A stretch of 64,000 nt of DNA from Variovorax sp. KBW07 (GTDB lineage Bacteria > Pseudomonadota > Gammaproteobacteria > Burkholderiales > Burkholderiaceae_C). Below, piece after piece: positions 26,445 to 35,042 of this stretch (position 1 is the first letter of the stretch; each line of letters opens with the position of its first letter). Under the pieces are notes generated by a model, which ran no database searches, was not told the origin of the DNA, and was given only the letters and a program-made list of their open reading frames with translations. The DNA is taken from NCBI RefSeq assembly GCF_003852515.1, contig NZ_QAJK01000044.1, forward strand, positions 1-64,000. Direction: 5' to 3'. Both the position numbers and the translations under genes were made by a program.

Positions 26445-27260
26445 TCAGGGGTGGGATGCGATCCAGGCGCGGTAGTCCGGGTGCTGGCGCAGCGTTTGAA
26501 AACAGAAGCCCTTGGCCTTCAGGCCGACGATGAGCGGCTCGAGGTTGGCCGGCGCCCAAGGGTCCTTGCGCGACCAGATGCCCAGGTGCGCAAGAAGAAT
26601 GTCGCCGGGGCGGATGGTGTCGAGCGCTTGCGTGAGCAGCTTCGCGTTGCTGAATTTCTCGCTCGGCAACTCGTCGCCCAGGAAGCCGGCGGGCGCCCAG
26701 CCCACCTGCTCGTAGCCGCAGGCCTTGGCGGACGCCAACAGTTGCGGCGAGGTCTTGCCACCCGGCGCGCGGTACAGCGGCAATGGCTTCTTGCCGGTGA
26801 TGAGCGCCAGCCGCTCGGACGACTTGCGGATGTTGGCGCAGTACTCGGCCGCGCTCCAGACGGATTCTTTTCCGTTCTGCGGACCAGCCGACGGCTTGAT
26901 GCGAAAGCTGGGCGGCGTGCCCTTGATGTCGCCGCGCCAGTAGGCGTGGTCGTAGGTGTGCGAGCCGAATTCGTTGCCTTCGGCCGCCCTCGCCTTCCAC
27001 CACGGCGCCCAGTGGTCGTCCAGGCTGTCGCCGTCGGTCTGGGTGCGCTCGGCGGCGGCAAAGAAAGTGACGCGAACGTCTTGCCGCTTGAGCACGTCGG
27101 CCACCAGCGGGGCGATGCCCATGTGGCCGGTGTCGAAGGTCAGGTAGACCGGTTTTTCGCAGGAGGCACCAGCACCTTGCGCCGCCCAGGCGCCGGGAAC
27201 CATGGTTCCGGCCAGCAGCAGCGCGAAGGCCGCTCCAGCGCGCCTACGTACGCTTGCCAT
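26445..27260 (-). CDS. exported polysaccharide deacetylase family protein, variant motif 1
   Basis: 271 residues with a signal peptide (GTMVPGAWAAQ). NodB-type fold: motif 1 is YLTFDTGH, motif 2 is GSHTYDH and motif 3 is YRAPGGK; a late motif is DILLAH. The usual motif 1 is TFDDG, so the second Asp, a metal ligand, is replaced by Thr followed by Gly-His. The enzyme may use altered metal binding or bind rather than cleave sugar. ATG 27260 lies inside the end of the upstream beta-propeller gene (17-base overlap). Confidence 0.85.
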   Translation of the reverse strand: MASVRRRAGAAFALLLAGTMVPGAWAAQGAGASCEKPVYLTFDTGHMGIAPLVADVLKRQDVRVTFFAAAERTQTDGDSLDDHWAPWWKARAAEGNEFGSHTYDHAYWRGDIKGTPPSFRIKPSAGPQNGKESVWSAAEYCANIRKSSERLALITGKKPLPLYRAPGGKTSPQLLASAKACGYEQVGWAPAGFLGDELPSEKFSNAKLLTQALDTIRPGDILLAHLGIWSRKDPWAPANLEPLIVGLKAKGFCFQTLRQHPDYRAWIASHP

Positions 27261-28260
27261 GGTCCAGCGTCCAGACGCCGTGCGGCGAGCGGCCGACATT
27301 GACCTGCCGCACCACCTTCTGGCTGGCCAGGTCGACCACCGTGAGCTTCTTGGCCCAGCGCGAGGTGACGTACAGCGTCTTGCCGTCGGCCGACACGTCC
27401 ATGCAGTCGGGGCCGCCCGGTACCGCGTAGTTGGCGACGACCTTCAGCGTCGCCAGGTCGATGCGGCTGATGGTGTTGGCGACGCGGTTGCTCACGAACA
27501 CGGTCTTGCCGTCGCCCGCCGAGCGGAAAGCGTGGGCGCCCTTGCCGGTGGGAATCTTGCCGACCAGCTTGGGCTGCGCGCCGGCCACGTCGAACACCTG
27601 CACGCCGTCGCCGCCGGTCAGGCCGACCAGCAGCGTCTTGTCGTTGTGCGTACCGAAGATGTCAGCCGGCATGGTGCCGGTGGCGGTGCGCCACTTGACG
27701 GTCTGCGTGGGCAGGTCGACGGCGATCATTTCATCGCTGTCCTGCATGGTCACGTAGGCGATGGTGCTGGTGTTGTCGATCCAGATGTGGCTGGGCGTCT
27801 TGCCGGTGGCGATGCGCTTGGCGAGCTTCAGGTCCTTGCCATCCCAGCGGTAGACGTCGACGTGGTTCAGGCGGTTGCCCGCGGTGACGAACCACTTCAT
27901 GTCGCGCGAGAACTGCAGCTGGTACGGATCGATGATGCCGTACACCACGCGCTGCACTTCCGCCGTCTTGGGGTTCAGAAAGGTCAGCGAGTCGCCCGCC
28001 GAATTGGCCACGATGACCGACTTTTCGTCGGGCGTCATGTAGATGTGGTGCGGCTCCTTGCCGGTGGCAATGCGCTGTTTTTCCGTCCAGTCGACCGGGT
28101 TGATCACGCTCACGCTGGCGTCCAGCGAGTTGAGCACGAAGATCGGAGGGGGATCGGACGGCGCGGCGGTGGCGGGGGGTGCCGCCAGGGTTGCGAGCGC
28201 CGTCAGGCAGGAAAGCAGGAAGGCCGCGATGCGGCCGTTCGGTCGGGCAGGAAGTCGCAA
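27244..28260 (-). CDS. exported YVTN-type beta-propeller protein
   Basis: 338 residues from a proposed TTG start at 28260, which opens a good signal peptide (RIAAFLLSCLTALATLAAPPATA) and has GGAA upstream; no ATG fits, and the longer frame to 28422 reads like non-coding sequence. About seven blades are visible, with repeats of the type KxVIVANSAGDSLTFLNPKTA, KTVFVSNRVANTISRIDLAT and KTLYVTSRWAKKLTVVDLAS. Such proteins are periplasmic binding scaffolds, sometimes linked with cytochromes or with cell-wall enzymes. Overlaps the deacetylase gene by 17 bases. Confidence 0.82.
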   Translation of the reverse strand: MRLPARPNGRIAAFLLSCLTALATLAAPPATAAPSDPPPIFVLNSLDASVSVINPVDWTEKQRIATGKEPHHIYMTPDEKSVIVANSAGDSLTFLNPKTAEVQRVVYGIIDPYQLQFSRDMKWFVTAGNRLNHVDVYRWDGKDLKLAKRIATGKTPSHIWIDNTSTIAYVTMQDSDEMIAVDLPTQTVKWRTATGTMPADIFGTHNDKTLLVGLTGGDGVQVFDVAGAQPKLVGKIPTGKGAHAFRSAGDGKTVFVSNRVANTISRIDLATLKVVANYAVPGGPDCMDVSADGKTLYVTSRWAKKLTVVDLASQKVVRQVNVGRSPHGVWTLDHGKRT

Positions 28261-28372
28261 GGGAAGGTTCCGAGAGAGAGCTGACGATCTTAACGGCCAT
28301 GCATTAAGGCTGGCTGACCGCGGCGGCTGCCTTTCTACGACCTTTGTGCGACCTTTCTGCGCCCTCTCGCCA

Positions 28373-29125
28373 CTATTGGGACGGCTTGGCGGGCTTGGCG
28401 GCCGGTGCGCGCAGCGCCGCAACCTCGTCGGCGGTCAGCCAGCGCCATTGCCCCGGCGCCAGGCCTTCGGGCAGCACGAGCCCTCCGATGCGGGAGCGGT
28501 GCAGCCCCTCGACCCGGTTGCCGACCGCGGCCAGCATGCGCTTGACCTGGTGGTACTTGCCCTCGGTCAGCGTGAGCCGCAGGTGCAGCGGGCTGTCGGA
28601 CTCGCAGGCGGCCGCGCGCACCGGCTTCGGGTCGTCGTCGAGCACCACGCCGGCCAGCAACTTGGCAATCTGCGCCTCGTCGATCTCGTGCTTGGCCGTG
28701 ACCTCGTAGACCTTGGGCACGTGGTGCTTGGGCGAGCCCATCTTGTGTATGAACTGGCCGTCGTCGGTCAGCAGCAGCAGGCCGGTGGTGTCCTGGTCGA
28801 GCCGGCCGATGGCCTGCACGCCCTGAACCGCGCCCTTGTTGGGCCGAAGCCGCAGCGGCGAAGGCAGCAGCGTGTAGATGCTCGGGTAGGTCGAGGGCTT
28901 CTGCGAGCACTCGGTGCCGGCCGGCTTGTGCAGCATCAGGTAGGCCTTCTCGTGGTACGCCCACCCGGTGCCCTGGACGGTGAAAAGCAGGCCTTCGGGG
29001 TCGAGCTCTTCGAAGGGGTCGTCGACCACGGCGCCCGCGATGGTCACGTGGCCTTGCTGGACCAGGCCGGCGCACACGCGCCGCGTGCCGAAGCCCTGGG
29101 TATAGAGGATGTCTTGCAGATGCAT
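28373..29125 (-). CDS. RsuA/RluB-family pseudouridine synthase
   Basis: 250 residues. N-terminal S4-like RNA-binding part (LYTQGFGTRRVCAGLVQQGHV), then the catalytic domain with GRLDQDTTGLLLLTDDG, whose Asp after RL is the nucleophile. The C-terminal LTEGKYHQVKRMLAAVGNRVEGLHR is typical of RsuA, which makes pseudouridine 516 in 16S rRNA. RsuA is the best guess over RluB/E/F by length and motif 3. ATG 29125 is chosen over an upstream extension lacking family features. Confidence 0.88.
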   Translation of the reverse strand: MHLQDILYTQGFGTRRVCAGLVQQGHVTIAGAVVDDPFEELDPEGLLFTVQGTGWAYHEKAYLMLHKPAGTECSQKPSTYPSIYTLLPSPLRLRPNKGAVQGVQAIGRLDQDTTGLLLLTDDGQFIHKMGSPKHHVPKVYEVTAKHEIDEAQIAKLLAGVVLDDDPKPVRAAACESDSPLHLRLTLTEGKYHQVKRMLAAVGNRVEGLHRSRIGGLVLPEGLAPGQWRWLTADEVAALRAPAAKPAKPSQ

Positions 29126-29186
29126 GGGAAATGAAAAAAGCGGCCGCGCCGACAGGGGCACGACCGCCTTCGAGTTTGCCGCAGGT

Positions 29187-30923
29187 TCAGTAGCCCGCAG
29201 CCAGGCCGGTGTTGCGGCGGGGGTCGTTGGCGCCGTAGAAGCGGTTGGCACCGACCGGCTTGCCGCCCAGGGACGGCGCGCCGACGATGATCGCCGCGAG
29301 GTGGTTGGCCGGCTGCGGCACGCCCAGGTTGTGGCCCATGTCGGTCAGGATCTTGCGGGTGTCGGGGCTGATCGCGAAGGTCTCGACGTTGGTAACATCG
29401 GGCAGCCATTGCTGGTGGAAGCGGGGCGCATCGACGGCTTCCTGCACGTTCATGCCGTAGTCGACCACGTTCAGGATGGTGTGCAGCACAGCCGTGATGA
29501 TGCGGCTGCCGCCGGGCGTGCCGACCACGAACACCGGCTTGCCGTCCTTCGACACGATGGTCGGGCTCATCGAGCTCAGCGGGCGCTTGCCCGGGGCGAT
29601 GGCATTGGCCTCGCCCTGCACCAGCCCGTACATGTTGGGCACGCCGATCTTCGAGGTGAAGTCGTCCATCTCGTTGTTCAGCAGCACGCCGGTCTTGGCG
29701 GCCGTGACCTTGGCGCCGAACCAGTCGTTCAGCGTGTAGGTCACCGAGACAGCGTTGCCCCACTGGTCGGTGATCGAATAGTGGGTGGTGTTGCTGCCTT
29801 CATGCGGCGCCACGCCGGGCTTGATGTCCTTCGAAACGCCGGCCTTCTTGGGGTCGATGGCGGCGCGGATCTTCTCGGCATAGCCCTTGTCGAGCAGGCG
29901 GTCGAGCGGGTTCTTCACGAAGTCGGGGTCGCCCAGGTAGCTGTTGCGGTCCACGTAGGCGTGGCGCATGGCTTCGATCTGGTAGTGCACCGACTGGGCC
30001 GAACGGAAGCCCAGGTCCTTGAGCGGGTAGCCCTCGAGGATGTTGAGCATTTCGCAGATGATCACGCCGCCCGAGCTGGGCGGGGGTGCCGACACCACGC
30101 GGTAGCCGCGGTAGTCGCACTCGACCGGCGCGAGTTCGCGGGTCTTGTACTGGTCGAGGTCGGCCTGCGTGATGATGCCCTTGCCGGCCTGGCTCGATGC
30201 CACGATGGCATTGCCGACCCAGCCCTTGTAGAAGCCGTCGGGGCCCTTGGCGCTGATCTCCCTCAGCGTTTTCGCGAGGTCTTTCTGCACCAGCTTCTGG
30301 CCGACCGCGAAGGGCTCGCCCTTGTTCAAAAAGATGGCGCCGGAGACCGGGTCTTTCTTGAAGTCGGCGGTGGCCGTGAGCAGCATGTCGATGTCGCCCT
30401 GCTCCAGCGCGAAGCCCTTGTCGGCCAGCTGGATCGACGGCGCGATCAGGTCGGCGCGCTTCATGGTGCCGTACTTTTCGCGTGCGTATTCCATGCCCGA
30501 CACCGAGCCCGGCACGCCGACGGCCAGGTGGCCGTTGGTGCTCAGGCCCTTGACGACGTTGCCGTCCTTGTCGAGGTACATGTTGGCCGTGGCGGCCAGC
30601 GGTGCTTTTTCGCGGAAGTCGAGAAAGGTCTTGCGGCCGTCGGCCAGCTGCACGGTCATGAAGCCGCCGCCGCCCAGGTTGCCCGCGGCCGGGTAGACCA
30701 CGGCCAGCGCATAGCCCACGGCCACGGCCGCATCAACGGCGTTGCCGCCGCGCTTGAGCACGTCGACGCCAACCTTGCTGGCCAGATGCTGCGCGCTCAC
30801 GACCATGCCGTGCTCGGCCGCGACCGGTGCCTGCGACGCGGCATTCGACGCGCCGGCGGCTGCCAGCGCGAGCACCGCCGCAACGGCTGCGCGCAGTTTG
30901 GGAGTCCAGTGGATTTGTTGCAT
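29187..30923 (-). CDS. ggt: gamma-glutamyltransferase
   Basis: Periplasmic, self-cleaving Ntn hydrolase of glutathione and other gamma-glutamyl compounds, 578 residues. Signal peptide to about residue 29. The autocleavage site and nucleophile is the first Thr of TTHYSITDQWGNAVS (Thr379); GNLGGGGFM, SPPPSSGG-like PPPSSGG (281-287) and RPLSSMSPTIV (substrate-binding Ser-Ser) are all present. Lies 48 bases downstream of the methyltransferase gene on the same strand. Confidence 0.96.
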   Translation of the reverse strand: MQQIHWTPKLRAAVAAVLALAAAGASNAASQAPVAAEHGMVVSAQHLASKVGVDVLKRGGNAVDAAVAVGYALAVVYPAAGNLGGGGFMTVQLADGRKTFLDFREKAPLAATANMYLDKDGNVVKGLSTNGHLAVGVPGSVSGMEYAREKYGTMKRADLIAPSIQLADKGFALEQGDIDMLLTATADFKKDPVSGAIFLNKGEPFAVGQKLVQKDLAKTLREISAKGPDGFYKGWVGNAIVASSQAGKGIITQADLDQYKTRELAPVECDYRGYRVVSAPPPSSGGVIICEMLNILEGYPLKDLGFRSAQSVHYQIEAMRHAYVDRNSYLGDPDFVKNPLDRLLDKGYAEKIRAAIDPKKAGVSKDIKPGVAPHEGSNTTHYSITDQWGNAVSVTYTLNDWFGAKVTAAKTGVLLNNEMDDFTSKIGVPNMYGLVQGEANAIAPGKRPLSSMSPTIVSKDGKPVFVVGTPGGSRIITAVLHTILNVVDYGMNVQEAVDAPRFHQQWLPDVTNVETFAISPDTRKILTDMGHNLGVPQPANHLAAIIVGAPSLGGKPVGANRFYGANDPRRNTGLAAGY

Positions 30924-30971
30924 GTTGAAGTCTCCTCTGTAGGTTCGATGGCGAATGAATGAGACGGGGGG

Positions 30972-32573
30972 TCAGGCCGTGAGCAATGCCTTGCGTCGCA
31001 AGGCATCCAGCGCCAGCGCGACCTGCTGCTGGGCGAATTCTTTCACTGTCGACGGATCGGTCAATGGCTTGTCGTCTTTCATGAAACGCAGGCGGTCGCC
31101 ATGCACTTCCGCCGCCAGGTGTTCGGCCAGCGCCTCGTGCGAGTGGGTGCCGTCGAGCAGTGGCAGCAGGCTTCGCTCGAGCAGCGTGAGCCCGACGGAC
31201 TCGTGCCACTGGTTGCAGGCACTGGCCGTAGCGCCAGCCCCCAGCGCCAGACCAGGCGCAACGCGCACCGCGGTCAACGCTTGCGGCAAGCCGGAGACCG
31301 CTGTTGCGGTGGGCACCGGGGTGCGCCGGATGCGCAGCGCACCGAGAATCAGCAACTCTTCGAGCATGGCCATCACGGCCGCGTCGATCTCGGCGACCGG
31401 CCGGTTCACGAGCTTGGCAGCCGCGGCAATCAGCGCATCGGCGGGCATCGATGCCGGATAGCTGGCGCCGAGCAGGTGCGCCACGGCCTTGTGCACGGGC
31501 AACCGCAGCGTGACGCTCAGGCCACGAATTGCACGGCAAGGCTGCTCGCGGGCATCGAGCGCGAGCGCTGCGCCATCTTCGGACGCAAAGCTGCCGGCGA
31601 ACTCCAGCGCACGGATGCGCGCGGGGTCGAGGCGGTAGCGGATGTCCCGGGCATTCGGCTGCTTGACCAGCAGCGTCTGGCGAAAAGTGCGGTTGACCAG
31701 GAAGTCGAGGTACTGCTCCATCATGACCTGGCTGCCACCGCATTCGCGCAGCAGCGGGTCGCGCACCTTCTCGCCGTAGTTCTGCACGAACATGGTCGAC
31801 GGCTCCGCATCGCAGAGGTAGGCAAGGCCATGTGCGTCAGCGCGGGCGACGAATTCCTTGAAGTAGCACGGTGCGTTGAAGGGCTCCAGAAACTCGTGCA
31901 GAAGGTACGAGTGGTTGGCGCCGCGCACGATCGGCATGGCTTCATCGAGCGCCTTCTTCAACACGCTGTCGGGACGGGCCGACTGCTCCAGGAATTCGAG
32001 CATGCCGCGGGCATACGAGAGCTTTTCGTCCGGCGTGTCGCGCGGGCCGCCGCGCAGGATCATCGCGTCGCGCACGATCTCGCGCGCCTTCCAGCCGGGG
32101 TACACGTTGTAGCTGACGTAGGCCACGCCGTTCGGGGCCAGGTTCTCGGAGCAGATGCGCAGGATCGCGTCCTGCACCGGGCCGGGCACCCAGCTGTAGA
32201 CGCCGTGGCAGACGATGTAGTCGAACTGGCCGAACGAGGCGTCGATGCCCGCGATGTCGAAAGCCTTCAGCTCGATGTTCGAGAGCCCCGCGCGACCGAT
32301 GACTTCCACGCCTTGCGCGACCTGCACCGTCGAGAGATCGACCCCCAGCGCGCGTGACTCGGGGTGGCGCGCCGCAAAGGGAATCAGGTTGCCGCCGGCC
32401 GCGCAGCCGAGTTCCAGTACCCGGGCCGAAGCCGGGGCCGGGGCGTCGAGCCCGAACAGGAATGCCAGCGCTTCCAGGTGCTCCATCGCCGACTGCGGGA
32501 ACGGGTGCGAGTCGTAGGGCACCGCGTCGTAATAGCTCGTCAGCGTGGAGGTCAGGGAATCCGGCACGAGCAT
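30972..32573 (-). CDS. class I SAM methyltransferase with methyltransferase-regulatory domain
   Basis: 533 residues. The Rossmann methyltransferase domain is at about residues 45-170, with the SAM-binding loop VLELGCAAGGNLIPFAARHP and acidic ALGVDLS. A regulatory domain (MethyTransf_Reg type) follows: ANHSYLLHEFLEPFNAPCYFKEF, SQVMMEQYLDFLVNRTFRQTLL. The C-terminal ~150 residues resemble the winged/PKMT C-terminal part. Relatives include rickettsial protein-lysine methyltransferases, but the substrate here is unknown. ATG 32573 is chosen; the longer frame upstream is spurious. Confidence 0.9.
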   Translation of the reverse strand: MLVPDSLTSTLTSYYDAVPYDSHPFPQSAMEHLEALAFLFGLDAPAPASARVLELGCAAGGNLIPFAARHPESRALGVDLSTVQVAQGVEVIGRAGLSNIELKAFDIAGIDASFGQFDYIVCHGVYSWVPGPVQDAILRICSENLAPNGVAYVSYNVYPGWKAREIVRDAMILRGGPRDTPDEKLSYARGMLEFLEQSARPDSVLKKALDEAMPIVRGANHSYLLHEFLEPFNAPCYFKEFVARADAHGLAYLCDAEPSTMFVQNYGEKVRDPLLRECGGSQVMMEQYLDFLVNRTFRQTLLVKQPNARDIRYRLDPARIRALEFAGSFASEDGAALALDAREQPCRAIRGLSVTLRLPVHKAVAHLLGASYPASMPADALIAAAAKLVNRPVAEIDAAVMAMLEELLILGALRIRRTPVPTATAVSGLPQALTAVRVAPGLALGAGATASACNQWHESVGLTLLERSLLPLLDGTHSHEALAEHLAAEVHGDRLRFMKDDKPLTDPSTVKEFAQQQVALALDALRRKALLTA

Positions 32574-32700
32574 CCTTTTTCGGGTCGAGACAGGCGGCAA
32601 AAGCGCTTTGAAAAACGCTCTTGCGCCTTGTGTTCTGAGCTGGGAACGGGTGCGCCGCGACAGCGCTGGCCGACTATAGCCCTGCGATCGGGCAAAAAAA

Positions 32701-32724
32701 AAGCCCAACCGCGGGGTTGGGCTT
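32701..32724 (-). terminator. strong intrinsic terminator, minus strand
   Basis: Perfect 10-bp arms AAGCCCAACC / GGTTGGGCTT with a 4-base loop, followed on the minus strand by a run of nine T's. It lies 128 bases upstream of the methyltransferase start and downstream of no recognised minus-strand gene, so it must end an untranslated or leader transcript. Confidence 0.85.
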
Positions 32725-32890
32725 GAAAAGCCTTGCTGCTGGCAAATGCATCAAGGTCCCCGCACAGGTTGACCAGCGGGGGACGGCAGACCCGTCAAGG
32801 AGAAACCGGGAACCGGTGCGAACACCGGTGGAAAAGAGAACCGACCCGCATCGCGGGCTGCAATCCGGGGATGGTTGTCATGTGTTCCAT
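32701..32890 (-). ncRNA. possible small RNA or leader ending at the 32701 terminator
   Basis: Reading leftward from about 32890 there are compact hairpins, CCCGCGATGCGGG and ACCGGTGTTCGCACCGGT, and then the strong terminator. No protein gene fits on this strand beyond a 31-codon frame from 32890. The transcript would start beside the LexA box at 32901-32920. It could be an SOS-linked small RNA, or an attenuator-type leader of the methyltransferase gene. I do not recognise a known RNA family. Confidence 0.3.
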
Positions 32891-32900
32891 GGGCACAGTT

Positions 32901-32920
32901 TACTGTATATTTGTACAGTC
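32901..32920. promoter_or_regulatory. LexA box (SOS operator) 1
   Basis: TACTGTATATTTGTACAGTC matches the proteobacterial SOS box TACTG-(TA)5-CAGTA with the full CTGT-N8-ACAG core. It lies 19 bases before the ATG of the gene at 32940 and next to the possible minus-strand RNA. Repression by LexA and induction by DNA damage are expected. Confidence 0.88.
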
Positions 32921-32939
32921 ATTCACCAAAGGATGTCCC

Positions 32940-33215
32940 ATGTCCCTGAACGAAGAAGCGGCCACCTCTCGCAACCACGCGCTGGCGGAAGCCCTGGCCT
33001 GGATCTCCAAATTCGCGCACGCGTGGAAAGCCATCGAACCCGCGCCCCGGAGCCTCAGCATCGACGGCTTCATCATCTGGGGACCGGTGCTCTACGAGAA
33101 ACACAAAGGCGAAGATCCGGTGCAACTGGCGCGGCAGATGTTCGGCCAATCCGGCAGCTACGCGAAGTACCTGTACCCGGGCCGCGAGCCCCGCCCTGTC
33201 GACACGGCGTCTTAG
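32940..33215 (+). CDS. small hypothetical protein under LexA box
   Basis: 91 residues, family not recognised. Charged and aromatic (ALAWISKFAHAWKAIEP, SLSIDGFIIWGPVLYEKHKG, MFGQSGSYAKYLYPGRE), soluble, no signal peptide. ATG 32940 lies 19 bases downstream of the SOS box. An in-frame ATG at 32889 would put the box inside the coding sequence. By its operator it should be DNA-damage induced. A small lipoprotein gene follows after nine bases. Confidence 0.7.
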   Translation: MSLNEEAATSRNHALAEALAWISKFAHAWKAIEPAPRSLSIDGFIIWGPVLYEKHKGEDPVQLARQMFGQSGSYAKYLYPGREPRPVDTAS

Positions 33216-33224
33216 AATGGCCCG

Positions 33225-33434
33225 ATGAATTGGCGCACCCTCTTTCCCCTCGCTTTCGCTTTGGTCATCGCTGGCTGCTCGACCGCTCCCAACGAGATCA
33301 CGCAGGTTCGAGAGGGCGTGCTGCGCGCCGTCACCTACGTCCAGGCTGCCGACTACTGCGACGCTCGGAGCATGACGCCCCGATGGCTCGGCAAGGCGCC
33401 TGCGGAACAGGGTGTCCTGTTCCAGTGCTACTGA
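33225..33434 (+). CDS. small lipoprotein
   Basis: 69 residues. Hydrophobic signal LFPLAFALVIAGC with a IAGC lipobox, then a short mature part with three further cysteines or polar patches (YVQAADYCDARSM, VLFQCY). Function unknown. It lies nine bases after the LexA-controlled gene, so it may be co-induced. A perfect hairpin (GCAACCG-aaaa-CGGTTGC, about 33463-33480) stands about 30 bases after the stop, without a T-run. Confidence 0.7.
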   Translation: MNWRTLFPLAFALVIAGCSTAPNEITQVREGVLRAVTYVQAADYCDARSMTPRWLGKAPAEQGVLFQCY

Positions 33435-33804
33435 CCTGCTGACGCACCTCGTCTCCGGACAGCAACCGAAAACGGTTGCCTGACGGTTGGAGACACGCAG
33501 CGCCGCACATGGCGCTGACGCCATTCCCCTTGCCCATCGCCCCGGACACATTCGCATGTCTGGCGCGCAGCCCTGCCGGCAGAATTTCGAGCCCCAAAAA
33601 CGCGCCGCTGAGGCTGGACAGCAGCCTGCACGCAAGCATTCACGTGGTTTGTGAATTACTGCCGCGCGACGGCGCTTCAGCGGTACCACATTGATACAAA
33701 AACTTGGTGTTTACCCCATAAACTAACTTTTGTTTTCATTTTGACAAGGTCTGCGGCGAAGAGACGCGATAGCGCTCCGAACTGTTGGAACGTCCTTCCA
33801 AACC
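33435..33804. other. gene-free stretch upstream of the GTPase/Roadblock operon
   Basis: No protein gene seen. The right half is AT-rich (33685-33745) and contains a perfect TTGACA at 33741-33746, about 60 bases before the ATG at 33805; the matching -10 is weak (near CGATAG, 33767-33772). This is the likely promoter of the four-gene Roadblock module. Confidence 0.45.
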
Positions 33805-34503
33805 ATGCGTTCGCACACGGCTACTTTCAACGCGGCATTGCTCTCACCTGCAGTGCGTGAGCGCTTCCAGACCCTGTTTTCGGTGGCCGAGCGCAAGTCG
33901 GTTCTGGCTTGGCAGGAAGCGCCTTTGCCGCGTGCGGAAGTGGTGATCTGCGACAGCGACCTGCAGGATTTGCCGACCGAAGGCTCTTCCTGCACCGTGT
34001 TCGTCGGCACGGCCGTCGCCTCCACCCAACCCGCGGCCACCAGCGCCACGCGGCGTTTTCAGTTGATGCCGGACTTCACGGTTGGCCAGTTGCTCGACAC
34101 GCTCGACCGCGCCGCCGTCTGGTTGCTCGAAGTGCGCAACCAGAAGCGCATGCAACGCGCACAGGATGCCGAGTTGCCGTCGTCGAGCTACCAATTGCGA
34201 CGCTGGGTCACGCTTCCGGCCGAGTTGTCGACACCGGGCTACATCCGTGCAATGGCGTTGCTCACGCGCGAACCCATGTCGATGGAGCGCCTGTGCAACC
34301 ACAGCGGATTGCTGGGCTGGCAGGCCCACGAGCTGCTGGCCGAGCTCAAGCGCCTGGACGTGTTGAGCGTGACCGGTGCGCCGCCCCGTCGCCCCTCCGG
34401 CCAAGCAACGGCATCGAACGCCAACTCTCGCGATCGCGGCGGCTTCTTCTCCAAACTCTCGCGCTGGTTGCGGCAAAGCGTCTCCGAAGCAGGGAGCCGC
34501 TGA
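33805..34503 (+). CDS. hypothetical protein of the GTPase/Roadblock operon
   Basis: 232 residues, family not recognised. The N-terminal ~110 residues look like an alpha/beta domain (AEVVICDSDLQDLP, SSCTVFVGTAVA). Residues about 155-195 (MSMERLCNHSGLLGWQAHELLAELKRLDVLSV) look like a winged-helix or helix-turn-helix module, and a basic tail follows. The stop overlaps the GTPase start (TGATG), so the two products are probably made together and may interact. A role as effector or regulator of the GTPase is inference. Confidence 0.7.
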   Translation: MRSHTATFNAALLSPAVRERFQTLFSVAERKSVLAWQEAPLPRAEVVICDSDLQDLPTEGSSCTVFVGTAVASTQPAATSATRRFQLMPDFTVGQLLDTLDRAAVWLLEVRNQKRMQRAQDAELPSSSYQLRRWVTLPAELSTPGYIRAMALLTREPMSMERLCNHSGLLGWQAHELLAELKRLDVLSVTGAPPRRPSGQATASNANSRDRGGFFSKLSRWLRQSVSEAGSR

Positions 34504-35042
34504 TGTCCGTCCACTTGCGCGTTGCGCTCATGGGCCCCATGGGCATCGGAAAGACGACCGCCATCCGCACCGTGTGCGGCGACCTCGCAGTCGACTGCGA
34601 CGTGCCCAACCTCGACACCGCCACCCACGCCAAGGCGACCACGACCGTCGGCGCCGATTTCGGCGAAGTGGACCTGGGCGATGGCGACAAGCTGCAGATC
34701 TACGGCTGCCCTGGCCAGGAACGCTTCAACTTCGTCCGGCAATGGGTGCTGTCGTCGTCGGCTGGCGTATTCGTCATGACCGATCTGCACGAGCCCGACG
34801 CGGTGACGGAAACTGCGCGCCTGCTGGCCGAAGTGGCCAGTTGCCCATCGTCACCGCTGGCCGCTGTGCTGGTGTCGCGCCCCGCCACCCATGCGCAGAT
34901 CGACGCCTTCGCGGCAGCGCTGATGCAAAGAGGCGCCGGCCTCGTGCCGGTGCTGCAGGCCGATGTCAGGGACCGGCAGCAAATGCTCGACATGCTCCAG
35001 GTGCTGGCTTCGATGCTGTCGTTGAAGGATGAAACCGTTTGA
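34503..35042 (+). CDS. Ras-like small GTPase (MglA/Rup-type) with degenerate G4 motif
   Basis: 179 residues. P-loop GPMGIGKT (11-18), switch I threonine in ATTTVGADFGEVDL (about 47) and switch II GCPGQERF (68-75) identify a bacterial Ras-superfamily GTPase related to MglA. The G4 position that should read NKxD is VSRPATH (124-130), so base specificity may be relaxed. No G5 SAK motif is evident. Coupled to the preceding gene by TGATG and to the Roadblock gene by TTGA. Roadblock proteins typically act as GAPs or partners for such GTPases in polarity or motility control. Confidence 0.86.
   Translation: MSVHLRVALMGPMGIGKTTAIRTVCGDLAVDCDVPNLDTATHAKATTTVGADFGEVDLGDGDKLQIYGCPGQERFNFVRQWVLSSSAGVFVMTDLHEPDAVTETARLLAEVASCPSSPLAAVLVSRPATHAQIDAFAAALMQRGAGLVPVLQADVRDRQQMLDMLQVLASMLSLKDETV

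Noticed and set aside
25647-27302. 551-residue open frame on the plus strand
   Set aside because: Antisense of the sterol-desaturase-type and deacetylase genes; low-complexity Arg/Gln/Ala composition.
32760-32880. Plus-strand resemblance to a cobalamin riboswitch (GGGAACCGGTGCGAA...)
   Set aside because: The essential CCCGCAACTG region and later B12-box elements are missing; a short GC-rich match only.
32795-32890. 31-codon minus-strand frame beside LexA box 1
   Set aside because: Too short and without similarity to the 67-residue gene at box 2 beyond the start region; kept only as a note.
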